From Nemophila menziesii (taxonomy: Eukaryota; Streptophyta; Magnoliopsida; Boraginales; Hydrophyllaceae), in assembly GCA_029959085.1 (NCBI GenBank), contig JARWIR010000043.1, forward strand, positions 806,001-870,000: 64,000 bases of DNA, given 5' to 3'. The translations under genes were made by a program, and so were the position numbers. Below are positions 21,838-32,617 of the stretch, piece by piece (position 1 is the first letter of the stretch; the number at the start of each line of letters is the position of its first letter). The notes beneath the pieces were generated by a model. The model did not search any database. It was given only the letters and a program-made list of their open reading frames with translations, and had not been told where the DNA came from.

Positions 21838-24800
21838 CACAAGCCGCCTGGAACTGTCAAGGAATTGGCTCATCCTTGACAGTCCAGACCCTTACTGGTA
21901 TTGTTAGAAAATACCAGCTTCAGGTACTTTTTCTTTCAGAAACTAAGAATAATTTTTGCACTGTTAAAAAATTAGAAAAGGTAATAAATATGAAGTTAAT
22001 AGAAACTGTTGAACCTATTGGCCTTAGTGGGGGTTTGGCTATATTCGCTAAAAGTGATACTGTTATTAAGATTATGTCTAAAACTAGCAATCATATGCAT
22101 TGTAAAATTATAGATGATAATGGTAATGCTTTCTTCACTACATATGTTTATGGTGCCCCTACTGAACAATATAAAGAAGCTTGTTTGGACTTACTGAATA
22201 GTTGCAAACCTATTAATGATGAACCTTGGAATTTGATAGGAGACTTCAATAACATTAGGAATCCTTCTGATAAAAAAGGAGGAGATACTAGATTTACTAA
22301 AAATATGAAGCAATTCAATGGTTTTATAAAACATAATAAACTTGAGGAAATTATTCAAAAGGGTTGCAAGTACTCATGGTCTAATAAGAGAAGCAATGAT
22401 GAAATGATTAAAACCTTAATTGATAGAGGTTTTTGTAATGAACAGTGGGGTAATCTTTTCCCAACAGCTTGGATTGCACTACTACCAGCTGTAGGGTCTG
22501 ATCACTCTCCTCAAATATTATTTATGAAAGATACATTTATGAATAAAGACAGGAGATTTTACTTCGAAAATCAATGGTCTGAAGAGGTAGAATGCTTAGA
22601 AATTATAAAAAATGTCTGGAATACTAAAAATTACAGGTATGGACACTTTAGAAATGTGCTCAATAACAGATTAAAAAAGTGTAGTAGACTGCTTACTCAG
22701 TGGAGTAAAAAGAAATTTAAAAATACTAGGAAGGAAATTGATAAGAAAATGGAAAGGTTAGAAAATATATATAATGATCCCAATACTAAGTGTTGGGATG
22801 AATATCATTATATTATAAAAGAAATAGAAACTCTTTGGATTAAAGAGGAGGATTTTTGGGCTAATAGGTCTCGTGTATTATGGCTTAAAAAAGGGGACAA
22901 AAATACCTCATATTTTCACGCAGCTACAAAAGAAAGAAGGAAGATTAATAAAATTAAAAGTATTACCAAAGAAAATGGAATTTGGGTAGACAATTATATA
23001 GAGATACAAGACGAAATTAGTACTTATTTTAATAATATCTTCAAAACCATTGGTAATAGAGATTTTACCTCCATTTCCAATCTTATTAAAAAAAGAATAA
23101 ATAAAAATATGAATGAATCTTTAGATAAACCATTACTTATTGAAGAGATTGTACAAGCTATTGATGGTCTTGGGCTAAATAAAGCCCCGGGACCTGATGG
23201 ATACTCAGGAATTTTTTATAAAACATATTGGGAATATATTAAAGGAGATGTTATCAAACTGATTAATGAATTTTGGTATAATGGAGGTAGTTTGGAGGAA
23301 ATTAACCATACATATATCTCCCTTATACCAAAGATTCCAATACCTATCACTATAAAACATTTTCGGCCCATTAGTTGTTCAAACTTCATTTATAAAATAA
23401 TAGCAAAAATTCTTGTTAATAGAATGCAACCGGTAATGGATGTAATTATTGATGAGAATCAATCCGCATTCGTACCTGGAAGGCATATACAAGAAAATAC
23501 GATGGTTGCTCATGAAATTATTAATTATATAAAAGGGCAAAAAAGAACTAAAACTCATTACCTCACCATTAAAGCGGATATTCAAAAAGCATATGAGAAT
23601 GTCGAATGGGATTTCCTAAAAACAATAATGGAGAATATGGGCTTTAGTGAAAAATGGATTAGTAAAATTATGAGGTGTGTTACTTCTGTAACATATTCGT
23701 ATTTATTAAATGGTACCCCTATAAAGCTAGATAATCCCCAACGAGGATTACGACAAGGTGACCCCTTATCGCCATTCCTCTTTTGTATTGTTACTCAAAT
23801 GCTATCTATTCTTATAGCTAATAAAAATGAGGAACAAATATTGACTGGTATTAAAATTGCTAAATTGGCCCCTAGTGTTACCCACTTACTATTTGCTGAC
23901 GATAGCATTTTCTTTATGAAAGCTAATATGATGGAAATAGATGGTTTTAATGACGTTATTAATAAATATAGTTTCTCCACTGGAATGAAACTAAATTTAA
24001 ATAAGTGTGGGGTGAAGTTTAGTCCCAATACACCGGACTATATTCAAAAGGTACTAGCTAATAAGCTTAATATGCATATTACGAATGACTTGGGTAATTA
24101 TTTGGGTCTACCCACAGAATGGGGGAGATCTAAAATAAATGACCTCAATATATTGGTAGAAAAAACCTTAAAAAGAACGGAAAATTGGAAAAATCTATAC
24201 CTATCTTCAGCTGGTAAAGAAACTTTAATAAAAGCGGTACTACAAAGTTTACCAAACTACTTTTTATCCTCATACCTTATACCAAAAAGAATTTGTGACC
24301 TAATATCTTCACAAATTGCTAACTTTTGGTGGGGGAGTAATGGAAAAAATAAATGCCACTGGGGCAGCTGGAACTCTATAACTAAAAGTAAAATGGATGG
24401 AGGTCTTGGTTTCCGAGATCTCAATCTTATGAATGTAGCTTTACTTAGTAAACAGGCATGGAATTTGATTAATAACAACAATACACTACTATATAAATTA
24501 CTAAAAGGAAAATATTTTCCAATTACTAATTTTATGGAAGCTCAATTAGGGAGTAATCCTTCATGGGGTTGGAAAAGCCTAATTAGTGGAAGAAATGCAA
24601 TAAAAGAAGATATTAAATGGAAAATAGGCAATGGATATACTATAAATTTACATACTGATAAATGGATAAATGGTATTAACCAGGTTATAACACCTAATAG
24701 AAGTGAATTACAAAAAGTAAATGATTTAATGATTAGCAATGAGAGAAAATGGAATATAGAGGTTATAAATCAAGTGTATACTAGTGATATTGCACAAGCT

Positions 24801-26051
24801 ATTTTCAACACATTTATACCTCTATCTGGAGGGAAAGATATTCCCTTTTGGATACATGATAAAGATGGTAACTTCTCAGTTAAAAAAGGTTACTATATTA
24901 TGAAGAATAAAAAAGATGGAGAGGAAAAGAATAAAGGTACTGATAAGGCCACCTCCTCGCACCAGGTTGATAAAATGATCTGGAAAATGATATGGGGTCT
25001 AAAAGTAGCACCAAAAATAAAAAAATTTATTTGGAAAGTAGTTAAACATTTGTTACCTACAAATGAAAATGTGTACAAAAGGAAAATAGGGTTAAACCCT
25101 ATTTGTGACATTTGTAATAAAGAAACTGAAACTATTGAACATATGCTACTAGACTGTGTATGGTCTAGAGCCATTTGGTTTGCCTCCCCTTACCACCTTA
25201 TTACTTGCAACCACTCTACTTCTAAGATAGATGTTTGGATGGCAAGAATATTGGAGGAAAGGAGAGGGGCAGGAATTAGTACAGAGTTCATAATGGAACA
25301 AATATGTGTCATTTTATGGCATATATGGAAAGGAAGATGTGCTTATAAATACAAAGGCACAAAGCCTGACCCTTTAAGAAGCTTAAACAATGCTATGAAA
25401 GAATGGGAACAATATAAAAATATAGTTTATCCTAATGATGTTATTTCTAAACTGAAGGATAATAAGAATCAAAATATAAATCTGGCGCATAAAAATGGTA
25501 ATAATGGAGATACTGAGTTTGAAACTAACCCTGAGATGGATAACAAGAATCGAAAGCTTAAGTGGATTCCTCCACCTAGAAACTTAATAAAAATAAATTG
25601 TGATGCTGCTACTAAAGATAATAATGGAGCTATATCTTGTGTTGCTAGGGATTTTACAGGTAAGGTGATCTATTGCAAAGCTTGGGAGGTTAAGGTGGAA
25701 AATCCTAAAGAGGCTGAAGCATTGGGGGTGTTAAAAGCTTGTCTTCTCGCTAAGGAGTTTCCTCCTCAAAGTGTGATAATAGAAAATGACTGCCTCCAAG
25801 TGATGAAGCCTTTAGAATTTAGGAACCACTTTAATTCACCATTAATTTGTAATATTATTAAAAGTGTTTATTTTGTTTCTGAGGATTGTAAACCTATTTT
25901 TCGATGGATTAATCGTGATAGGAATAGACTAGCTGATGGGGTAGCCAAATATAAGCTAAGTGGCAATATGTTAGGCTCGTGTTTAGACACGTACCCATCT
26001 AGGTTAGAAGAAATAATTAAAACTGAAACCGTTCCGATAGGAATTGGTTAA
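21834..26051 (+). CDS. LINE ORF2 polyprotein: endonuclease, reverse transcriptase, RNase H
   Basis: An uninterrupted 1405-aa ORF2. Domains in order: an APE-type endonuclease (residues 1-230: WNCQGIGS at 6-13, SETK, IGDFNNIRNPSDKKGG, terminal GSDHSP near 221); reverse transcriptase (about 430-730: KAPGPDGYSG near 450, RGLRQGDPLSPFLF, catalytic FADD at 687-690); a zf-RVT domain (about 1012-1110, CDICNKETETIEHMLLDC); and a C-terminal RNase H (about 1250-1375) with the DEDD residues in NCDAA, EAEALG, ENDC and RLADGVAK. All key catalytic motifs are present. The start codon overlaps the ORF1 stop as ATGA, which suggests termination-reinitiation. This order, with a plant-type terminal RNase H, is typical of L1-clade LINEs of angiosperms. 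Confidence 0.96.
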   Translation: MTQAAWNCQGIGSSLTVQTLTGIVRKYQLQVLFLSETKNNFCTVKKLEKVINMKLIETVEPIGLSGGLAIFAKSDTVIKIMSKTSNHMHCKIIDDNGNAFFTTYVYGAPTEQYKEACLDLLNSCKPINDEPWNLIGDFNNIRNPSDKKGGDTRFTKNMKQFNGFIKHNKLEEIIQKGCKYSWSNKRSNDEMIKTLIDRGFCNEQWGNLFPTAWIALLPAVGSDHSPQILFMKDTFMNKDRRFYFENQWSEEVECLEIIKNVWNTKNYRYGHFRNVLNNRLKKCSRLLTQWSKKKFKNTRKEIDKKMERLENIYNDPNTKCWDEYHYIIKEIETLWIKEEDFWANRSRVLWLKKGDKNTSYFHAATKERRKINKIKSITKENGIWVDNYIEIQDEISTYFNNIFKTIGNRDFTSISNLIKKRINKNMNESLDKPLLIEEIVQAIDGLGLNKAPGPDGYSGIFYKTYWEYIKGDVIKLINEFWYNGGSLEEINHTYISLIPKIPIPITIKHFRPISCSNFIYKIIAKILVNRMQPVMDVIIDENQSAFVPGRHIQENTMVAHEIINYIKGQKRTKTHYLTIKADIQKAYENVEWDFLKTIMENMGFSEKWISKIMRCVTSVTYSYLLNGTPIKLDNPQRGLRQGDPLSPFLFCIVTQMLSILIANKNEEQILTGIKIAKLAPSVTHLLFADDSIFFMKANMMEIDGFNDVINKYSFSTGMKLNLNKCGVKFSPNTPDYIQKVLANKLNMHITNDLGNYLGLPTEWGRSKINDLNILVEKTLKRTENWKNLYLSSAGKETLIKAVLQSLPNYFLSSYLIPKRICDLISSQIANFWWGSNGKNKCHWGSWNSITKSKMDGGLGFRDLNLMNVALLSKQAWNLINNNNTLLYKLLKGKYFPITNFMEAQLGSNPSWGWKSLISGRNAIKEDIKWKIGNGYTINLHTDKWINGINQVITPNRSELQKVNDLMISNERKWNIEVINQVYTSDIAQAIFNTFIPLSGGKDIPFWIHDKDGNFSVKKGYYIMKNKKDGEEKNKGTDKATSSHQVDKMIWKMIWGLKVAPKIKKFIWKVVKHLLPTNENVYKRKIGLNPICDICNKETETIEHMLLDCVWSRAIWFASPYHLITCNHSTSKIDVWMARILEERRGAGISTEFIMEQICVILWHIWKGRCAYKYKGTKPDPLRSLNNAMKEWEQYKNIVYPNDVISKLKDNKNQNINLAHKNGNNGDTEFETNPEMDNKNRKLKWIPPPRNLIKINCDAATKDNNGAISCVARDFTGKVIYCKAWEVKVENPKEAEALGVLKACLLAKEFPPQSVIIENDCLQVMKPLEFRNHFNSPLICNIIKSVYFVSEDCKPIFRWINRDRNRLADGVAKYKLSGNMLGSCLDTYPSRLEEIIKTETVPIGIG

Positions 26052-26159
26052 ATTTGTAATAATTTTTTGAGTACTAGTAGAGAAGGATTTGGAACAAAAA
26101 AAAAAAATTTCATTCTCCATAAATTTTACGTACTTTACAGATTTTTGGGCGCTACATTT

Positions 26160-26358
26160 TATGGGGCATTGAGTTTTTAAACTCAATAGTTTTTATAAAC
26201 TCACACGCTTATTATCTACTAATTCGTCCAACTAAAAGAAGTTAAAATACTAAAACACGCTCCTTTGCCCACTACTTTTAACAGTGAGAAATCAAAAGTC
26301 AATTACACTTTTCATTCTTTTTTTTCTTCTATATCTCTTTTTTCTCTCTGAAATGAAA
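26160..26358 (+). repeat. Left portion of dispersed Pro/His-rich repeat copy 2
   Basis: GTCCAACTAAAAGAAGTTAAAATAC (26227 on) parallels the leader of copy 1 (GTCCAACTAATATGGG, 1894) and of the inverted copy 3 (GGCCAACTAAATGGGG). The sequence up to AAATGAAAATCAC continues across the solo LTR into CACCCCATAAACCC, matching copy 1. It is therefore part of the element continuing at 27519. Confidence 0.4.
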
Positions 26359-26363
26359 ATCAC

Positions 26364-27518
26364 TGATGGATCCTGGTATGTTATTATAAAATAAAGTAAT
26401 AAAAATAATAAAATAAAGAATTCATATACCGCAAGTATACGGGTCGTTCCAAATAATAAATAAGTAAAATACGGGAAAATCGTCTCCACAGGGATTTAAA
26501 TAGTTATTTTAATGTCGTGTTCAATATTAGAATAGATAGTTTTAATTGTCTTAATTACAAGATAAGTAGCAAAGGAGTTTGTTTTCTAATTAGCTAAAAA
26601 ATAAAATAAATAATAAATAATAAACAATAAATAATTATTCAAATAAGATAAAGAGATGCAAATATTATTGAATTTATGATTTCTATAATTACAATCATAA
26701 AGACAAACTATGCATAATAAAACTCTTGAATAATTAGTTTAGAAATACCTCATAGACAAAATAGATCTAATACTAATTTACCCAAAGAATAGAGATGACA
26801 AAGTGTAGAATTGATGTAGTTAAACTCTAGCTCTTGCTTCTTCCTCCTCTAGATCCTCCTAATTGCTTCTATAATGAATTATGTGTGTAAATTAAGCTTA
26901 TGCAGCCAAGAGATGATTTTCTAAGGTTTAGAACTGATATATATAGGTGTTAGGTCAAAATCTTGGAGTAGGGGTCAAGTAAAAGAGTCAAACCCCAACT
27001 CAAATTCGTTACCCTAAAATATAGAAAAGGTAAGAAACCGTTGTTGTTTTGTTTTGGCCGTAACTTCTCCGTTTCAACTCCGATTGATGCGTTCTTTATA
27101 TCGAATCTGATCGTCTTAGAAAGCTCTACAACTTTTCTCCTGACTATTCTTCCAAATTCTCAACCAATATTGAGTAATGATTACTTTTGTGGATATAGCT
27201 GGTGAAATTCAGATTTATTTGACAACTTTTCTTTTCCTAGTTTATCTTTTCCTTCTTCTATCTCCTGATTTCGTCAAGATCATCTTTCCTTATCTTCTCA
27301 GAATTGATTTGGCATCTAATTTATTTCTCTATATCTTTAAAGCTTCACATTAACACACAATTTTACCAAATGTGCTCTAAAATAATAATAATTCATCAAA
27401 TCAAGATAAGAAAAAGGAATATTACGAATTAAGCACAAAAGTCAATATATAAAAACCATTTTCTACCTAAAATGATGTCTCCTAAGAGCTTATATTTAGA
27501 ACAATTATGGAGACACCA
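26364..27518 (+). mobile_element. Solo LTR of the CAAGTGTACGG family
   Basis: It begins TGATGGATCCTGGTATG and ends ATTATGGAGACACCA, flanked by ATCAC (26359-26363) and ACCAC (27519-27523), a 5-bp duplication with one mismatch. Family marks are CCGCAAGTATACGGGTCG (about 26429), GTCTCCACAGGGAT (about 26482) and CTCCGATTGATGCG (about 27079), all shared with 42663-44712. It has inserted into dispersed repeat copy 2. Confidence 0.75.
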
Positions 27519-28865
27519 ACCACCTCCCACCCCATAAACCCATGCGCCATCACCATCACCTCAACACCATCTTCACCATCCACCATCCTCAACACCATCC
27601 CCACCCAGATTCACCATCCTCAACACCATCCCCACCCAGATCCACCACCATATTCGTCAACACCATCTTCACCATCCACCATCCTCCACCATCACCACCC
27701 AGATCAACCATCATATTCATCAACAGGAGAACCACCCTGCCCCCTCAACCCATGCGCCAACACCATCACCTCAGACCCATCTTCATTGCTCACTGCACCG
27801 CCGCTGCATTAAGCCGTACTCCACCAAGTTGCTGGTACTCGTACCAAGCCGCTCTTCTCCACCAAGCCGTTTTGGGTACAGCCCGATTCACCATCTCCAT
27901 CGATCCACTCTCCTCTGCTGGGCCAGACTGGAACCACCACCATTCGCATCCCGTAGATAACCACCGATGCCGCTCTGATTTGCACCACCACCAACACCAC
28001 CAACGTTGTCTCACCGTTCGTATTCCCTCCCTTCCATCCTCATCAGCATGCCCGTCCAACATACGCTGCCACCATCATCATCTTCACCACCAAACCCCAA
28101 GCCGCTCTGCACCACCACCATCACGTTCTAACCTCGCCGTCTTCCAACACCATCTGAAACCCTACCACACCATGGGTCCATCCCCAAGCAAAATACCATC
28201 ATGGGTACAACCCCGTCGAGGGCAACGCAGTCCCGTGAAGCCAAGCCAATCCAACCCAAGGAAATCAACTTGTAGGTACAACCCCATGAAGTCCAGCCCA
28301 AGTAAAGTCAGCGTTGTGGGAACAACCCCGTGAAGATCCATTTTGGTTCATTTTTTGGTTTTTTTTCATTTCTGCTTGAATATTGTTTTTCCACAGTCAG
28401 TGTTTTTGAATGGAATTGATGTTGTTGTTTGATCTAATACAAAATTGTTAAGACTGTTGTTGATGTTTTTGTTTATATGATGATGAATGTATCTTGATTT
28501 GTTGTTGTAGTTTGTTCGAAAACATTTTCAATAAATTTTTTGTTTATATGATAATGGTGAATGATGATGAGTGTTAAACGATTTTGCAATACTATTCATT
28601 TGTTGTTGGAGATCATTTGTTTTGTGGGGCTGTTATGAAATTTGGCCCAATAAACTTGGGACTTTTGCAGATGGATTGTAATGGGTCATGGGTACAGCCT
28701 GTCCGTTTCTCGTGGGTCCGTACCCTTGTAAATCTGGACTAAATGAGGGTATAATGGTAATATCCCTTCTATTATATAATAACTAAATGACTAAAAATTA
28801 GGTTTTTTTAGTTTGGTGTTAAAACATAAAGTTAGCCAAAAAGTGGCCTTACTTTGTATTTTCCT
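27519..28865 (+). repeat. Dispersed Pro/His-codon-rich repeat, copy 2
   Basis: The layout is like 1892-3335: a CCACCATCACC-rich block (27520-28160), then ~35-bp units containing GGGTACAACCCCGTGAAG (28170-28330), then AT-rich sequence with GGGTCCGTACCC (about 28715). The end is GTGGCCTTACTTTGTATTTTCCTC. The 263-codon frame at 27542 is rich in His, Pro and Ser because of the triplet repeat and shows no domain. I infer a non-autonomous element, possibly with captured exon material. Confidence 0.5.
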
Positions 28866-29059
28866 CACTTTTTATACATTGTTTGCAACCTCATATTGTA
28901 CCAACGATGTTTTATGTTTTCTAATCATGATATGATGTGTGTAGTATAAAGTAAAAGCTATAAACGAAACCAAACAAATTTATTACTTTACTAGTAATAA
29001 GCTAATTTATTTGGTAAAAAATTTAAATCCAATACGAACTAAGTTATAAACCCAGTACT

Positions 29060-29830
29060 TAAGATTCACGAGGTTGAGAATGAGGGTAAAGAAGGAATTT
29101 TGGCTTGGTAGTTCTCCTTCACTAGTGATCATCCCATCATTTACGAGGAATCTAGCAAATTTTTTTACACTTTGTATAATAAACCATATAATCTTTTTAG
29201 GAGTCGGTCTTTAGTGAGGCCTTGGACCAATATTGTTTGGGAATCATGTGCCACTTCTAAACATGCTATTATTCCTTGGATGACATTAAGGGAGAGACTT
29301 AAAAAAAATGTTGAATGACCTATTTGGAGTTGGATCCACTTTGTGCTTTATGTGGCTAAGACATCGAGTCAAATAAGCATCTTTTCTTCGAATGTGCTTA
29401 TACAAAACATATATGGGATGAAATACGAGCATGATTAGGTACTGATAAAGAGATAAACACTTTTAAGTGCATTGAAATGGCTTAATAAACTCAAGGCTCG
29501 CGAAAATTGGAGGAGAAAGGTTCGGATAGTTGCTTTTGGAGCCACTGTGTATTGTGTATGAAAAACAAGAAATTATCTTGCTATGAGAAGTGAAACTACT
29601 ACTTGGGTATCGGTTATCAAGGAAGTGAAGTGGCGTACTTTTTCCATTAATTCCTTGTTCTATCATCACTCCTTCTTGGATGATAGTGAGAGATTAATAT
29701 GTAATTGTTTGAGTTAGTCGTTTTTCTTTTGTTGTTACCCTAAACTTTCGGTTATAGATAGGTGACTCTTTTTACAGTGTACATTTTTTTCTCTTATTAA
29801 TAAAATCGTTTACCCAGCCCAAAAAAAAAA
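29060..29830 (+). pseudogene. 5'-truncated LINE, zf-RVT and 3' end
   Basis: Translated pieces in shifting frames give VWESCATSKHAIIPWMTLRERL, DPLCALCG and ESNKHLFFECAYTKHIWDEI, the zf-RVT domain of plant LINE ORF2. The unit ends in ATAAAATCGTTTACCCAGCCC plus a 10-base poly(A) at 29821-29830. Stops and frameshifts interrupt it. A second 3' end of the same family is at 31496-31829. Confidence 0.75.
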
Positions 29831-30740
29831 GATTCTTTAGTTTATTTTTACAAACAAGCTTGAGTAAATTGTAATTGTGTGTTTTGTCTCGCAAATTTCA
29901 TAAACTATCTTACAAGGTGGGGGCAAGAGTGTGCATAGTATAGTAGTATAGCTGAGAGAGCTCACTGATCGGTTTTATTTGGATTTGAGGATAGGATAAA
30001 CCAAAAATAATAAATATCAGCTTAAGAATTTGTTAAGGTAACTCAAGAATAGTGTAAAAAAAATCCTCATTTTCGGATTAAATCTGTTCAATTTACCCTT
30101 ATTGATCAACATTAGACAAATTCTCTTTTTAACACATGAAATAATTTAGAAAATTGATATACAAAAAAGTTAAAATCATTATATTTCTAATTCATCATTC
30201 TTATCTATTACAAACTAATAAAGATGAAAGTCATAATTTTGATATTATAAAGACAAAATATTAAACTTTTTTTTTTTTCAATTTAGAAATATTTAATAAT
30301 TCGTGAATCTAGTTAAAAATAAATTATTTTTAAGTAACTAAATATTTCAGATATGGATGATTACGCCAGAAACTCCAGTGATCTGCAATTGACTTTTTCT
30401 TTAATTATTATCTCCTTCTTCAATTGGAAGTGAAGAACCTGATAAAGAAATACTTGAGAATTCTTTTTTCCAAAACATGCATACATACGGTGTTAATGGC
30501 AAGATGGACTATTCTATCGATCGTCCGTCAAATTCGGCATAGAGCGGAAAAAGCTGGACCAATATCTTTTCGGTATTTATTGTGAAGGATGAACAGTCTT
30601 ACAGACCGTCTTAAAAAAAACGTTAAACACGGAGTCACGGTCAAAGAATATCCTAGGTTAGGTTTGACAGAGATGCTTAGGAAATTGAGGATAGGATGAG
30701 TGACTCTGATATACATTATCTTATCATTGTAAAAAAAAAA
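29831..30740. other. AT-rich intergenic, nothing identified
   Basis: No convincing ORF, RNA gene or repeat border. Homopolymer runs at 30266-30279 and 30730-30745. Confidence 0.45.
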
Positions 30741-30747
30741 AAAAAGA

Positions 30748-30945
30748 GCATTGCTATATATTACCCCTATTTGCTTCACCCTTATTTCACCTCTTATGTG
30801 TTACCCTATGTGGTATTAAACAAAAGAAAGAGAAAATAATTAATTATGAGAGAGAAACGATCTTATTGGTTTTTAAAACTCCACGTAGAAAGTGATATAA
30901 AGGTGAGGCAAAAAAAGTGATATATATCTTTACTAAAAAAAAAAT
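30748..30945. repeat. MITE with ~45-bp imperfect terminal inverted repeats
   Basis: The left end TATATATTACCCCTATTTGC...TTCACC and the complement of the right end (GATATATATCAC...TTTGCCTCACC) pair over about 45 bp, including TTATTTCACC/TTATATCAC. A related unit in mirror order is at 31265-31440 (ACCTTTATATCACCTTCTAC and AAAAAGTGATACAAGAG). Non-coding. Confidence 0.5.
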
Positions 30946-31183
30946 GCATACACACAAAACTCATATGATATTCAACGCATTTCAGATATTAAATTTGTTT
31001 TTTCACCTCGCGTGTAACTGAGCTGCCGCATTTGATTGTTGAAGGGTGGCCCTACGAGTATAAATTTAATGGAATATGCGTTTATAATAAAACAAAATCA
31101 AAGGATGACTAGTTTTTTGAATAAAAAATAAAGTAATGTCTTTTTCTTTTTTTTTAGTTATATAGGAGAGTCAATTTTGGATT

Positions 31184-31250
31184 CAGTGTTATTGACACGG
31201 TTCGATCATGTATCGCCTAAAAGAATAACCAAGGCTCTGCCAAATTGAGC
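31184..31250 (-). other. tRNA-like sequence (pseudo-tRNA or SINE head)
   Basis: The minus strand has TTAGCTCAATTTGGCAGAGC, a good A-box/D-arm with a GCTC/GAGC stem, and 33 nt later ACATGATCGAACCGTGT, a T-arm with pairing stem and near-consensus loop. The anticodon arm pairs only through wobbles, with an 8-nt loop, and the acceptor ends do not pair. It is a degenerate tRNA-derived sequence, not a functional tRNA gene. Confidence 0.3.
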
Positions 31251-31264
31251 TAATCCTAACTGAT

Positions 31265-31440
31265 TGTTTTTTTTTTGTTTTACCTTTATATCACCTTCTA
31301 CATCGGAAGTTTTAAACATTAATCATAGTCTTTTTTTTCTAATTACTTTTTCTTTCTCTCTTATTTATTTAATGACATATAAAAAGTGATACAAGAGTGA
31401 ATAAAGAAAATGACAAATATTCTTATTTAAAAAATAATTT
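31265..31440. repeat. Second copy of the 30748 MITE family, degenerate
   Basis: Contains ACCTTTATATCACCTTCTAC near the left and AAAAAGTGATACAAGAGTG near the right, matching the complement order of the 30748-30945 ends. Divergent, so borders are approximate. Confidence 0.4.
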
Positions 31441-31495
31441 AATGGTAAGTTGTTTAATAGTTTATGTATGAGTAAGGTGTTTTTAATAAAGCTAG

Positions 31496-31829
31496 AGAAA
31501 ATTAGAAAAAAAAAATATGGAAAATTGGGTTTGGAGTAACTGTTTATTGCATTTGGAAAGAGAGAAATCGTCTAGCTATAAGAGATAATTCGATGACACG
31601 AGAAACTGTTACCAAGGAGATCAAACGGTGTGTATTTTCATATTATTTTCCTTGTTGCCTCGTCATTCCTTTATAGATGAGAGTAGAAAACTAGCTTGTA
31701 TTAGTTTAATACTATGAATTAGTTGTATTTTGTTTCTTTATTATTGTGTTAAACTTTCGAGCCTAGATAGGTAACTTCTTTGTATAGTGTACAATTTTTT
31801 TAATACAACCGTATACCCAACCCAAAAAA
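31496..31829 (+). pseudogene. LINE 3'-end fragment
   Basis: The text (GGAGTAACTGTTTATTGCAT, AGAGATAATTC, ACCAAGGAGATCAAACG) is the same 3' segment as 29515-29830 with many substitutions, ending in CCAACCCAAAAAA. In frame it resembles GVTVYCIWKERNRLAIRDN, the ORF2 C-terminus of plant LINEs. Confidence 0.65.
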
Positions 31830-32018
31830 CGAGTTTTTAATAGATTACTTTTTGTTAATTTTACTCTGATACTTTTCTTCCATATATACCATTACTAGAA
31901 TTAATTTGATTCACATAGAAGTCCAGCAAAGTAATCCTTAATGTACTATAGACATAATGTACATTGTTCATAAATGCATCCAAATTGATAACTTCGAAAA
32001 CATAAACACCAATGTAGG

Positions 32019-32580
32019 TAGAGATGACAACAAATTGGATTATTGCAAAAAAAATTCAAAACCATGTCCATATCCATTTAATTTATTAAAAACCAAATCC
32101 TAACGGATTTAACCATCGGACTTACTTTTCAAAACCATATCCGAATAATCCGGATTCGGTTTTTTAAACGGTTTATTGGATTTTAACCATTATCAAACTA
32201 TAATTCTATAAATATATTGAAAATATTTTAACAAGATCACAAATACAAGAAAAATCTCCAATATATAAAATATTATGCTGATCTTTAAATAACGATTTGT
32301 TACTTTTTTTGTTAAATCTAATATTTAGATTTTAGTTTTGAGATATGAAAATACTTTTTTATCTATATTATTATAAAGTATACAAAAATAGATGATATAA
32401 ACGGGTTTTTGGTTATTCGGTTTTATTTTTATCTAAAACCATAACCTAACAGATTTAACCATCGGTTACACTTTTCAAAACCATAACCTAACGGTTTTAT
32501 CCATGGTTGCAAAAATCGGATTTTAATCGGTTTGGATTTTCATTGGTTTCGGTTTTAAACCATAACCATTGCCATCCCTA
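32019..32580. mobile_element. hAT-type non-autonomous transposon, short copy
   Basis: Starts TAGAGATGACAACAAATTGG and ends CATTGCCATCCCTA, flanked by a perfect 8-bp duplication AATGTAGG (32011-32018 and 32581-32588). In reverse complement it matches the 926-bp element at 9693-10618 over both ends, but lacks several hundred internal bases. The family is mobile in at least two size classes. Confidence 0.9.
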
Positions 32581-32617
32581 AATGTAGGTATCATAAAATG
32601 GGTTGCTCTTCCTTCAT

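Larger units (their letters stand above)
19835..26107 (+). mobile_element. Full-length L1-type LINE retrotransposon
   Basis: A perfect 16-bp target duplication TTTCATTCTCCATAAA flanks the element (19819-19834 and 26108-26123), and it ends in a poly(A) run (26096-26107). That pairing marks a complete target-primed insertion of 6273 bp. A 225-nt CT-rich 5' UTR precedes ORF1, and only about 45 nt lie between the ORF2 stop and the poly(A). ORF1 is interrupted once; ORF2 is open throughout. The perfect TSD and open ORF2 imply a young insertion. Other LINE pieces in the window (14780, 29060, 31496, 37999) are degenerate 3' ends. Confidence 0.96.

Noticed and set aside
27542..28333. 263-codon frame rich in His, Pro and Ser
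   Set aside because: It is produced by CCA/CAC triplet repetition, overlaps other open frames, and copies of the element lack a conserved frame.
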